Shown piece after piece: positions 7,919-16,203 of a DNA stretch of 59,009 nucleotides. The position numbers were made by a program, and so were the translations under genes. The stretch lies in the NCBI GenBank assembly GCA_964542315.1, contig CAZIUA010000007.1:1-59009 (forward strand), written 5' to 3'. The notes under the pieces are model-generated. The model had not been told where the DNA came from and ran no database searches. It saw only the letters and a program-made list of their open reading frames with translations. Each line of letters begins with the position of its first letter. The stretch's first letter is position 1. The DNA is from UBA11524 sp964542315. GTDB lineage: Bacteria; Bacillota; Clostridia; Christensenellales; Aristaeellaceae.

Positions 7919-10846
7919 GTGGCAGCAAAGCAGAAAAAGATCCGCCAGCGGAGCATGGCTGTGAAGGTCTGGGCCATCGCGGCGGCAGTGATCATCGCGG
8001 TGGGCGGTGTGGCGAACTACCTGGTCAGGACGACCTTCAGCGGCCTGATGGATACAGTGTTCGGCAGCGTGCGTCCCATCTATGATGACAGCGTGACCTC
8101 CATGTATCCTGCGACCAAGGCCGCCACCAAGGAAGAGGCGCTGGCGAATGCGCAGGATGTGAACCGCCGCCTGGCGGAGGAAGGCATCGTCCTGCTGAAG
8201 AACGAAGGCAGTGCGCTGCCGCTGAAGAAGGGTGCGAAGATCTCCGTCTTTGGCAAGAACAGCGTGAATCTGTCCTATGGCGGATCCGGTTCGGGCGGCT
8301 TCGACACGACCAACAACCGCGATCTCTACGACAGCCTGGCGGACGCAGGCTTCCGCACCAACGAGACGCTGAAGGCCTTCTATGAGGACAATGGTGCCTC
8401 CGGAGCGGCGCGTGCGGCGAATTCCTCCGACCTGGATTCCGGCGGAAACCAGAAGATCGCCACCGCGGAAACGCCCCAGAGCAAATACACCGCGAAGGTG
8501 AAGGAAAGCTACAGCGAGTACAGCGATGCGGCCATCGTGGTCATCACGCGCATCGGCGGCGAAGGCTTCGACCTGCCGCGCTATCAGGGCAACACTGATG
8601 GCGCCGTCAGTGCGGACAGCCATTACCTTGAGCTGGACCAGAACGAGCGCGACCTGCTCTCCGCCGTGTGCGACGCAGGCTTTGACCGCGTGATCGTGCT
8701 GTTCAACATCCCCTCCAGCTTCGAGGCGACCTTCCTGACCGACCCCAACTACGCCGCCTTTGCGGATCAGATCGATGCCGCCCTGTGGATTGGCTTCACC
8801 GGATCCAACGGCATCATGGCGCTGGGCGATGTGCTCACGGGCGATGTGAATCCCTCCGGACATCTGGTGGATACCTGGGCGGCGGATCTCAGTCAGGATC
8901 CGACCTTCTTCAATTTCGGTACCGGCGTGGGTGAAAAGAGCACCGACAAATACGACGGCGGCCTGTATTACTCCGTTGACTATGAGGAAGGCATCTACGT
9001 CGGCTACCGCTATTACGAGACGCGCGGCTATACCGATGGCGAATCCTGGTATGCCGACCATGTGGTTTTCCCCTTCGGCTATGGCCTGAGCTACACCACT
9101 TTCGACTGGCAGGTGGGCGAACCGTCCGTCACCGAGATCACGGCCGATGCCGCCATCACGGTGGATGTGACGGTCAAAAACACTGGCAAGGCGGCCGGCA
9201 AGGACGTGGTGCAGCTCTACGCAGGTGCGCCCTATACCGCCGGCGGCATCGAGAAGGCGCATAAGGTGCTGGTGGGCTACGCCAAGACGAAGCTGCTCCA
9301 GCCGGGCGAAAGCCAGACCCTCACCCTGACCTTTGATCCCTACACCGTGGCCAGCTATGACTACCGTGACGCCAACGCCAATGGCTTCACTGGCTATGAG
9401 CTGGAACAGGGCGCCTACACCCTCTATGTCAGCCGCAATGCCCATGAATCCGTGCAGGAGCTGGCGCTGCATCTGGCCGCGGACATCCGCTATGCGGAGG
9501 ATCCCGTGACCGGCACCGAGGTCGTCAACCGCTACACCGGCGTGGAGGACTATCTGGACAGCGACTGGCAGCTGACTGCAGTGCTCTCCCGTGCGGACTG
9601 GGCATCTACCTGGCCCACCGCTCAGACGGCGAAGGAGCATGCCGGCACGGACGAAATGTACGAGCAGATCCGCGATACCTCTCACAACAACCCCACCGAT
9701 TTCGATGAGGAGGAATTCCCCTGGTTCGGCGAGGATGTGACGATCAAGCTGCGCGACCTGCTGCCGGAGGAAGCCCCTGCGGAAGGCACCTACACGGCGA
9801 TCGTGGATTACGACGATGAACGCTGGACGGCCATCCTGGAGGCCTGCACGGAGGATGAGCTGCTGGCGCTGATCAACAACGGCGCATACCACACCCTGCC
9901 GGTGGAGAATGTCGGCATGCCGGCCACGCTGCACGGCGACGGCCCTGCAGGCTTCACATGCTTCATGAACAAGGAGCAGATCAACGGCACCTGTCAGTAT
10001 GTTTCCGAACCGCTGATGGCCGCCACCTGGAATGATGCACTCATCCAGGAAATGGGCGAGGCGCTGGGCGAGGAGGGCATCCTGGGCGCGAAGAACAGCG
10101 GCCAGCCCTATTCCAGCATCTACGCGCCCGGCGTGAACATCCACCGCAGCCCCTTTGGCGGACGCTGCTCGGAGTATTTCTCCGAGGATCCCTTCCTCAG
10201 CGGCATGATGGCGGCAGCGGAGATCCGCGGTGCGCAGAGCAAGGGCGTCCTGTGCGCGATCAAGCACTTCGTCGCCAACGAGCAGGAGACCCATCGCTCC
10301 ATCGGCGGCAACCTGAGCTGGCTGACGGAGCAGAGCCTGCGCGAGATCTACCTGAAGCCGTTTGAATACGCCGTGAAGCAGGCGGAGACCCGTGCGCTGA
10401 TGACCTCCTTCAACCGCATCGGCACCCGCTGGACGGGCGGCGATCATCGCCTGGTGACGGATATCCTGCGCGGTGAATGGGGCTTCCGCGGATATGTGAT
10501 CTGCGACTTCAACACCATTCCGCAGTATATGGTGCCGGAGCAGATGTTCTATGCCGGCGGCGATCTGGATCTGGCCACCCTCAGTACCAGCATGTGGACC
10601 GATGCGGACACCTCCGAATCCGGCGATGCCATCGTCCTGCGCGATGCGGCGAAGAACATCATGTATGCCTTTGTCAACTCCAATGCCATGAATGCGGATG
10701 TCATCGGCTATGATGCGCCCCTGTGGCACAGCTACCTGCTGTATCTGGACATCGCCCTGGGCGCGGTGCTGGTGGTATGGGGTGTGCTGGCCTTCCGCCG
10801 GCGGGCGAGGTATAACCACAAGATGAAGCAGACGGAAAATGCGTAA
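7919..10846 (+). CDS. Membrane-anchored GH3 glycosidase with reversed domain order
   Basis: This is a 975-residue paralogue of the GH3 at 2716 without the C-terminal Ig extension. A basic N-terminus (AAKQKKIRQR) precedes a transmembrane helix (about 14-34). The GH3 alpha/beta domain follows (about 70-350, with E215 in TRIGGEGFD, the usual acid/base position). Next come a fibronectin-III-like domain (KNTGKAAGKDVVQLY) and the TIM barrel (about 640-900; KHFVANEQE, nucleophile D863 in VICDFN). A second helix near the C-terminus is followed by RRRARYNHK. Both termini are basic and should be cytoplasmic, placing the catalytic part outside. I prefer GTG at 7919, which has AAAGAAAGGGG upstream; TTG at 7895 and ATG at 7955 are alternatives. 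Confidence 0.9.
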   Translation: MAAKQKKIRQRSMAVKVWAIAAAVIIAVGGVANYLVRTTFSGLMDTVFGSVRPIYDDSVTSMYPATKAATKEEALANAQDVNRRLAEEGIVLLKNEGSALPLKKGAKISVFGKNSVNLSYGGSGSGGFDTTNNRDLYDSLADAGFRTNETLKAFYEDNGASGAARAANSSDLDSGGNQKIATAETPQSKYTAKVKESYSEYSDAAIVVITRIGGEGFDLPRYQGNTDGAVSADSHYLELDQNERDLLSAVCDAGFDRVIVLFNIPSSFEATFLTDPNYAAFADQIDAALWIGFTGSNGIMALGDVLTGDVNPSGHLVDTWAADLSQDPTFFNFGTGVGEKSTDKYDGGLYYSVDYEEGIYVGYRYYETRGYTDGESWYADHVVFPFGYGLSYTTFDWQVGEPSVTEITADAAITVDVTVKNTGKAAGKDVVQLYAGAPYTAGGIEKAHKVLVGYAKTKLLQPGESQTLTLTFDPYTVASYDYRDANANGFTGYELEQGAYTLYVSRNAHESVQELALHLAADIRYAEDPVTGTEVVNRYTGVEDYLDSDWQLTAVLSRADWASTWPTAQTAKEHAGTDEMYEQIRDTSHNNPTDFDEEEFPWFGEDVTIKLRDLLPEEAPAEGTYTAIVDYDDERWTAILEACTEDELLALINNGAYHTLPVENVGMPATLHGDGPAGFTCFMNKEQINGTCQYVSEPLMAATWNDALIQEMGEALGEEGILGAKNSGQPYSSIYAPGVNIHRSPFGGRCSEYFSEDPFLSGMMAAAEIRGAQSKGVLCAIKHFVANEQETHRSIGGNLSWLTEQSLREIYLKPFEYAVKQAETRALMTSFNRIGTRWTGGDHRLVTDILRGEWGFRGYVICDFNTIPQYMVPEQMFYAGGDLDLATLSTSMWTDADTSESGDAIVLRDAAKNIMYAFVNSNAMNADVIGYDAPLWHSYLLYLDIALGAVLVVWGVLAFRRRARYNHKMKQTENA

Positions 10847-10852
10847 GAAACG

Positions 10853-10894
10853 GCACGGGAGACCCTTTTCGCGAGGGGTCTCCTTTGCCCGTGC
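10853..10894 (+). other. Long stem-loop between GH3 and SGNH genes
   Basis: GCACGGG pairs with CCCGTGC outside, and GGAGACCC with GGGTCTCC inside. No T-run follows, and the next gene's GGGGGAGGG ribosome site starts directly after. An mRNA processing or stability element within the cluster is plausible. Confidence 0.5.
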
Positions 10895-10912
10895 ATGGGG
10901 GAGGGAAGACGC

Positions 10913-11941
10913 ATGGCACGGGGAGGACGGAGCGCCCTGTTTGGGCTGCGGATGGCCTGTTTTGCGGTGCTGCTGGCCTTGGCCATGCGCTACGCCGCCT
11001 ATGTCATGACGCCGAAATACGACTACGGCCTGTGCAGCATGGCGAACCTCTATCAGCAGCCCGAAAACAGCATCGATGTGCTGGCCGTTGGCACGAGCAT
11101 GTGCTATGCGGGCGTCAACACGAATGTGCTGTGGCGGGAATACGGCATCGCGGCGTATGACCTGTGCAGCGCTGAACAGCCCTTCTGGGTGAGCTACTAC
11201 ATGATCCGCGAGGCGCTCAGGACGCAGCAGCCCCGCGTGATCCTCCTGGATGCCCAGCCTGCGCGCTATCAGGAGGACTATTCCACACCGGCGCGGACGG
11301 TGCTGTCCACCTACGGCATCCGGAGCACGGCGAACCGCTGGGGGGCCATCCGGGCCTGCGCGGCCTCCACGGCGGACGCGGTCGAACTGATGCTCGGCGT
11401 GCCGCGTGTGCATGCGAATTACGCTTCCGTGCGCGCGGAGGACTTCGCCTATCCGCCGGATAATGGCGGACGCGGCAGCACCTGGAAGGGCTTCATCGAG
11501 TTGTATGAGGTCGAGCAGCACAACCGGCCATCCCTGGTGTGGAATGACACCTGCGCGCCGCTGAATCCGCGCGAGGAGGAATACGCCCGAAAGATCTTCG
11601 CCTATTGCCGCGAGGCCGGGGTGGAGGTCATGCTGCTGGGCGTGCCCATCCCGGATTACGACAATGACCATGCGTATTACAATGCGCTGTGGGCGATCGC
11701 AGCGGAATACGGCGTGACGGGCGTGAATTACAACCTGCCGACGCTGCGGTTCGGGCTGAAATACGCCAGCGACTTTGCGGATTGGCAGCACCTGAACGTC
11801 AGCGGCAGCCGGACATTCTCCATGCGGCTGGGGGCGGATCTGAAGGCGCGCTACGACCTGCCAGACCGCCGCGGCGAGGAGGCCTATGCCTCCTATGAAG
11901 CCTGCGCGCAGGCCTGGGAGGCGCTGTATCCGGCACCATGA
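10913..11941 (+). CDS. Membrane-anchored SGNH/GDSL-type hydrolase
   Basis: This 342-residue protein has one N-terminal transmembrane segment (about 8-32) and an extracytoplasmic alpha/beta hydrolase domain. The SGNH signatures are visible: block I nucleophile S62 in AVGTSMCYAG and the block V pair D290/H293 in DWQHLN. Relatives (DltD/AlgJ-like and cell-surface esterases) add or remove acyl groups on polysaccharides. After the GH3 genes it may deacetylate plant glycan or modify the cell's own surface polymer; the sequence does not decide. ATG 10913 sits six codons after another ATG at 10895 and has the better-spaced ribosome site (GGGGGAGGG). Confidence 0.75.
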   Translation: MARGGRSALFGLRMACFAVLLALAMRYAAYVMTPKYDYGLCSMANLYQQPENSIDVLAVGTSMCYAGVNTNVLWREYGIAAYDLCSAEQPFWVSYYMIREALRTQQPRVILLDAQPARYQEDYSTPARTVLSTYGIRSTANRWGAIRACAASTADAVELMLGVPRVHANYASVRAEDFAYPPDNGGRGSTWKGFIELYEVEQHNRPSLVWNDTCAPLNPREEEYARKIFAYCREAGVEVMLLGVPIPDYDNDHAYYNALWAIAAEYGVTGVNYNLPTLRFGLKYASDFADWQHLNVSGSRTFSMRLGADLKARYDLPDRRGEEAYASYEACAQAWEALYPAP

Positions 11942-11961
11942 CCTCGTTCACATAAAAATGC

Positions 11962-12035
11962 TCCGCCTGCGTGCGCGGCGGATGTTTGTAAAACGATGAA
12001 ACCGACCTGTGGTTCAGATCACAGGCCGGTTTATT
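11962..12035 (+). terminator. Tandem terminator hairpins at a convergent gene end
   Basis: TCCGCC/GGCGGA (11962-11982) is followed by a T-rich stretch. A longer stem at about 11999-12032 pairs AAACCGACCTGTG with CACAGGCCGGTTT with one mismatch. Together they lie between the SGNH gene (+) and the transglutaminase-like gene (-) and could serve both. Confidence 0.65.
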
Positions 12036-12069
12036 TGTTATCGATGTTTTGCTTGTGCCCTGAGGGGGA

Positions 12070-12966
12070 TCAGATCGGCTGCTTCTGCATGGATGCAACA
12101 GCGACCCTCTCAGGTTCCGGACATTCCGCCACCTTTGCAACACGTGCCTCTAAGCTCTTTCGGAAATCTTCGTACTCGGCAGGGAGATTGTTCAAGCGAT
12201 ACTTCATGTTGGCCTGCACTGTTTTCTTGATCGAGTAGTGTTGCGGAATGACATGCAGATATTGCTTCTTTTCGCCAAAGGTGGAATACTGTTCCACCTG
12301 GAAATAGAAAAGATTTTTGCAGATATACATATTGATGTCAAGGTGTTTGGTGCAGAGCTTTTGCAGATCCTTCAGAGAGTCCGTAGAAAGCGCGAATGTG
12401 ATCAAATCCGCATTTGCAAATTTGTTCCGCATTTCAAGGAGGGAAAGCGGTGTTTTGGCATCGTCCACAAAATAGCCGTCCGTTGTGGGGTCGAGCATGA
12501 TCCATTTTAGCAGGGCCCTGTCATAGATCTCTGCAACAACATGATTGTCAAAATCATAGGGGGAGAATGGCATGATCGAAACCCGCCTTGCGTAAATCCC
12601 CACGGCCAGACAGCATTCGACAAGGATCTTGGCCTTGTTCAGGCAGTTGATGCCTTGCTCGGGCTGATTCAGGCTGTATTCCAGGAGGCGCAGCGCATTG
12701 CACTCAATGTGGTTGTCATACCACGGTGAATGTGTCAGCTTCGGCGCCAGGTAATGCAGCAGCCTTTTCGCTCTCACGAAATCGCTGCCTTTTCCTGCGA
12801 TCTTGACCAGGTCATACTTGTTCCGCAGTTCTTCAAATTCAGGGCAGTCAAATTCGTAGATGATGTCCTGCGCGCTTCCGCTTTCGAATTCCTGATGCTG
12901 GAAGAGTATCCCGCGATAGACATCCAACAGCTGCTGTGCCTGTTCCTGCATTTCCTTCTTTGTCAT
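12070..12966 (-). CDS. Transglutaminase-like superfamily protein
   Basis: This 298-residue protein has no signal peptide or membrane segment, so it is probably cytoplasmic. The central part carries the transglutaminase-core signatures in order: C108 in INCLNKAKILVE followed by GIYARRV, H142 in NHVVAEIY, and D159 in KWIMLDPTTDGYF. These match the Cys-His-Asp triad of the papain-like transglutaminase/protease fold. The gene is much richer in A+T than its surroundings (12301-12360 has 20 G+C of 60), suggesting horizontal acquisition. ATG 12966 has GAGGT upstream; GTG 12969 is possible. The substrate is unknown. It lies alone between convergent terminators and the Gfo gene. Confidence 0.75.
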   Translation of the reverse strand: MTKKEMQEQAQQLLDVYRGILFQHQEFESGSAQDIIYEFDCPEFEELRNKYDLVKIAGKGSDFVRAKRLLHYLAPKLTHSPWYDNHIECNALRLLEYSLNQPEQGINCLNKAKILVECCLAVGIYARRVSIMPFSPYDFDNHVVAEIYDRALLKWIMLDPTTDGYFVDDAKTPLSLLEMRNKFANADLITFALSTDSLKDLQKLCTKHLDINMYICKNLFYFQVEQYSTFGEKKQYLHVIPQHYSIKKTVQANMKYRLNNLPAEYEDFRKSLEARVAKVAECPEPERVAVASMQKQPI

Positions 12967-13055
12967 CACAATACCTCGTTGTCAGGGCGCTTCTGGTGAT
13001 GGCCGCTCGCGCATACGTGGCGAATCGTAGTGTTTCCATCAGCGGGACGCTGGGA

Positions 13056-14192
13056 TCATTGGAATTCGGTGATGTCCGTGTCCTCCTTGTGGCGGGAGGT
13101 CTTGCACTTCTCCATCAGCAGATCGTAGAATTTCTTTTCGTCGATGGGCAGGGACACGGTTTCGCCCGTCCAGGCGGAAAGGTGGATGGCGTTGGACAGC
13201 ATCAGCCCGTTGATGCCCTCGCGGCCGTCCGCCACCAGGGGCGTGCCGTGCTCGATGGCCGCGGCGAAGGCATTCATGACGCCCATATGCTGGGGATTTT
13301 CGCCGTCCGTGTCCACCGTCAGCGTCTCACAGTCAGGCTTGCGGAAGCCCTCCTTGCAGGTGACGCACCATTCGCGCTCATCCACGGCGAGCTTGTGGAA
13401 GGTCAGCACATCGTTCTCGCAGACGAGCTTGCCCCTGGTGCCGTCGATCTCCAGGCGGTTGGTGCCGGGGGCATCGCCGGTGGTGGTGATGAAGACGCCC
13501 GTCGCGCCGTTGGGGAATTCCAGATAGGCGGTGACGTCGTCCTCGACCTCCACGTCATGCCATTTGCCCTCATGGCAGAAGGCATGGACGCGCGCCGGCA
13601 GGCCGCAGAGCCACTGGAGCAGATCCAGCTGATGGGGGCATTGATTCAGCAGCACGCCGCCGCCCTCACCGGCCCAGGTGGCGCGCCACGCACCGGAATC
13701 ATAATAGAACTGCGTCCGATACCAGTCGGTGACGATCCAGCTCATCCGCTTGATCTCGCCGATCTCGCCGCCGTCGATCATTTCCTTCATCTTGCGGTAG
13801 ACACAGTTGGTGCGCTGGTTGAACATCATGCCGAAGGTCAGCTCAGGATGCTTGTCCGCCTCGGCGATCATGTCGCGTACCTGCAGGGTGTAGACGCCTG
13901 CGGGCTTTTCGCAAAGCACATGCAGCCCCGCCTGGAAGGCCTCCGCGGCCAGCGTGGGATGCTGATAATGGGGCGTGGCGATGAGCACCGCGTCGCATAC
14001 GCCCGCGTGGATCATGTCGCTGCCTTCGGTGAAGATCTTTGCCTGGGGGAGGCGCTCCTGCGCCCAGTCCCTGCGGGATGCGCGCCGATCCGCGATTGCC
14101 GTGATCGTGATCTCCGGGCACTGGCCGTCCACCACGCGCTGCACATGACCGCTGCCGATATTGCCAATGCCGATGATGCCAAGCTTCAGCAT
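13056..14192 (-). CDS. Gfo/Idh/MocA family oxidoreductase
   Basis: This is a 378-residue NAD(P)-dependent sugar or inositol dehydrogenase. The Rossmann motif GIGNIG is at residues 8-13, the conserved EKP at 95-97, and a C-terminal alpha/beta substrate domain contains QCPHQLDLLQWLCG with the family's catalytic-region His. It starts 3 bp after the stop of the isomerase/epimerase gene at 14196, with GGAGGT as ribosome site, so the two are co-translated. This pairing is common in catabolism of inositols, amino sugars and 3-keto sugars. The exact substrate cannot be set. Confidence 0.92.
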   Translation of the reverse strand: MLKLGIIGIGNIGSGHVQRVVDGQCPEITITAIADRRASRRDWAQERLPQAKIFTEGSDMIHAGVCDAVLIATPHYQHPTLAAEAFQAGLHVLCEKPAGVYTLQVRDMIAEADKHPELTFGMMFNQRTNCVYRKMKEMIDGGEIGEIKRMSWIVTDWYRTQFYYDSGAWRATWAGEGGGVLLNQCPHQLDLLQWLCGLPARVHAFCHEGKWHDVEVEDDVTAYLEFPNGATGVFITTTGDAPGTNRLEIDGTRGKLVCENDVLTFHKLAVDEREWCVTCKEGFRKPDCETLTVDTDGENPQHMGVMNAFAAAIEHGTPLVADGREGINGLMLSNAIHLSAWTGETVSLPIDEKKFYDLLMEKCKTSRHKEDTDITEFQ

Positions 14193-14195
14193 GGT

Positions 14196-15053
14196 TTACA
14201 CCTCCATCGTGTTCAGGATGTCCTTGAGGGCCGCGACCGCCGCATGGAAGGCCGTCTTGCTGTCCGGATAGCGCTCGTGATGCAGCAGCTCCTCGTCCTG
14301 CAGGCCGCTCAGCCCGTCGAATACCGTCAGATGCGGCTCCACCGTCAGGATGATCTCGCCGTCGCGCTCAGCATTCAGGCGGCGGAGGATCTCCGCCACA
14401 TGCCCGTCGCCATGTCCGGCGCGAACCACCGCGCCATCCGCCATCAGGGCATCCTTGATGTGCATGTAGGTGATGCGCCCGTGCAGGCGGTCATAGGCTT
14501 CCAGCGTATTCACGCCGCACTGGATGAAGTTCGCCGGGTCAAAGGCGAAGCCCAAACGGTCGCCGAACACCTCCAGCAGATCCGCATTGCGCTGCGTATC
14601 GTCGCCGTAGATGCCCTTCTCGTTCTCGTGGACGAGCTGAACACCGGCCTCTTCCGACAGAGTCAGCATGATTTCGAGCCGGCGCAGCACTTCGTCGCGG
14701 CAGTCCTCCGCAGAAACACCCTCTGCGGGGTAGAAGCTGAACATGCGGATGCGCTTGCAGTCCAGCACGCGGCAGAGTTCCAGGCCGTGCTTGAACAGGG
14801 CGAGATGCTCGTTAAAGGGTTCGCCGAGGCTGGCCTTGCCATAGGGCGAGCCCAGTGCGGACAGGCGGATGCCGGCAGCATCGAGCTTTTGCTTCACCGC
14901 GGCGGCTTCCTCCAGGGTCAGCGCGGAGACGTTCTTGCCGTCCACGCCGCGCAGTTCGATCAGGGTGATGCCTTCGGCCTGCAGCGCCTGAAGCTGCTCA
15001 TCCAGCATGGGACTGGCTTCATCTGCGAAGGCAGATAGAATAAAATGGGCCAT
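14196..15053 (-). CDS. Sugar phosphate isomerase/epimerase (AP-endonuclease-2-like TIM barrel)
   Basis: This 285-residue cytoplasmic TIM-barrel protein is of the xylose-isomerase-like superfamily. It shows the expected spaced metal-binding acids and histidines (LVHENEKGIYGD, AFDPANFIQCG, TYMHIKDA, GHGDGHV). It is first in the operon with the Gfo/Idh/MocA gene, and AAGGAGG precedes the ATG. Members interconvert keto sugars or dehydrate inosose-type compounds, so it probably acts on the product or substrate of the oxidoreductase. Confidence 0.9.
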   Translation of the reverse strand: MAHFILSAFADEASPMLDEQLQALQAEGITLIELRGVDGKNVSALTLEEAAAVKQKLDAAGIRLSALGSPYGKASLGEPFNEHLALFKHGLELCRVLDCKRIRMFSFYPAEGVSAEDCRDEVLRRLEIMLTLSEEAGVQLVHENEKGIYGDDTQRNADLLEVFGDRLGFAFDPANFIQCGVNTLEAYDRLHGRITYMHIKDALMADGAVVRAGHGDGHVAEILRRLNAERDGEIILTVEPHLTVFDGLSGLQDEELLHHERYPDSKTAFHAAVAALKDILNTMEV

Positions 15054-15137
15054 AATGATCCTCCTTATCCGCTTGGTGACTGAATCGATCTACCGTAAAT
15101 GAATTCTCCGCGTGATAGTGATATCCTGCCGGAAAAT

Positions 15138-15172
15138 GAAAAATCCCCCGCAGTGTCGAACACCGCGAGGGA
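15138..15172 (-). terminator. Terminator of the YitT-family gene
   Basis: Read on the minus strand, ATCCCTCGCGGTG and CACTGCGGGGGAT form a stem with one mismatch around TTCGA, followed by TTTTTC. Confidence 0.8.
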
Positions 15173-15178
15173 TGTAGC

Positions 15179-16045
15179 TTACATGGGAGGAAGATGCTTC
15201 TTGCTCTCGGAGAAGCCGCGCCCGCTGACCTTGCTCACCTGGCTGAGGACAATGAAGGCGTTGGGGTCGATGCGGCGGATCATCTGCTCGGTGCGGTGGC
15301 GTTCGCGGGGGGAAATGACGGTGAAGAGCATATCCAGCTCCTTGCCGTAGTAGCCGGTCTGCGCGTGCAGCAGCGTCACGCCGCGATCCACATCCTGCAG
15401 GATCGCCTGGCGGATCTCATCCGCCTTCTCGCTGACGATCTGCATCTGCAGCTGCGCATCGCCCATGGCGAGCATCTTGTCCATCACGATGGTGTAGACC
15501 ATCACCAGCAGCACGCCGTAGAGCAGCATATCCGGCGCAACGATGAGAGCCTGGCCGACCACGATGACGAAGTCGAACGCATACAGGCTCTTGGACACGG
15601 GGATGCCCAGAAACTTCTGCAGCAGCAGGGGCGGAATATCCATGCCGCCGGTGCTGGAGCCGACCTTGACGACCATGGCGATGGAGATGCCCACCAGCAG
15701 GCCGCCGAAGAGCGCGCACATCAGCAGATCCTCGCAGATGACGAAGTCGCCGACGATCTTCTGCATCAGGGCGAGGATGACGGGATAGACGAAGGTGCTG
15801 ACCAGGGTGGTGGCGGCGAAGGTCTTGCCCAGGAAGAACAGACCCAGGAGGAACATCAGGATGTTGAAGATGGCGGTGAAGACCGCGATGGGCATCCCGA
15901 AGGCGAATTCGGCGATGATGCCAAGGCCCGTGGTGCCGCCGGTGATCAGCCCGGACGGCAGGATGAACAGCACGACGCCTGCGGCCATGATCACATTGCC
16001 CAGCAGGACGACAGGCAGGGATTTCAGGATCTGCTTCCAATTCAT
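15179..16045 (-). CDS. YitT-family membrane protein
   Basis: This 288-residue integral membrane protein has about five hydrophobic segments in residues 8-190 (for example VVLLGNVIMAAGVVLFILP and the GSSTGGMDIPPLLLQ loop). A C-terminal soluble DUF2179-like domain spans about 200-280. This is the YitT/YpjC/YvjA architecture of Firmicutes; the transported compound is not established for the family. The start is ATG 16045, where AGAAAGGAAAG sits 7 bases upstream; the open frame extends to 16114 without membrane character. It appears to be a single-gene unit with its own terminator. Confidence 0.88.
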   Translation of the reverse strand: MNWKQILKSLPVVLLGNVIMAAGVVLFILPSGLITGGTTGLGIIAEFAFGMPIAVFTAIFNILMFLLGLFFLGKTFAATTLVSTFVYPVILALMQKIVGDFVICEDLLMCALFGGLLVGISIAMVVKVGSSTGGMDIPPLLLQKFLGIPVSKSLYAFDFVIVVGQALIVAPDMLLYGVLLVMVYTIVMDKMLAMGDAQLQMQIVSEKADEIRQAILQDVDRGVTLLHAQTGYYGKELDMLFTVISPRERHRTEQMIRRIDPNAFIVLSQVSKVSGRGFSESKKHLPPM

Positions 16046-16155
16046 TGCAAGACTTTCCTTTCTCGTTCCATAGCGTGAAAAAGCACCCGCCCCGCTGGCA
16101 GGCGCGCATTGCACTCACCCATCTATTATACTTGATGCAAGGGCAAAACACAAGC

Positions 16156-16190
16156 AAAAAAAGAGCCGCGACTCATCAGAATCGCAGCTC
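16156..16190 (-). terminator. Terminator of the small secreted-protein gene
   Basis: On the minus strand GAGCTGCGA pairs with TCGCGGCTC and is followed by seven T. Confidence 0.8.
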
Positions 16191-16203
16191 ATGGGTGCTG
16201 GAA

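Noticed and set aside
7838..11791. Very long open frame of about 1300 codons on the minus strand
   Set aside because: It lies opposite the GH3 and SGNH genes, lacks any recognisable domain, and results from the strong third-position G/C bias of the real genes. The same holds for the long minus-strand frames opposite 2716-6342, 22768-25785 and 28231-30579.
12936..15038. 700-codon plus-strand open frame
   Set aside because: It is opposite the Gfo/Idh/MocA and isomerase genes, which have clear motifs, and its translation is low-complexity His/Gly/Ala-rich.
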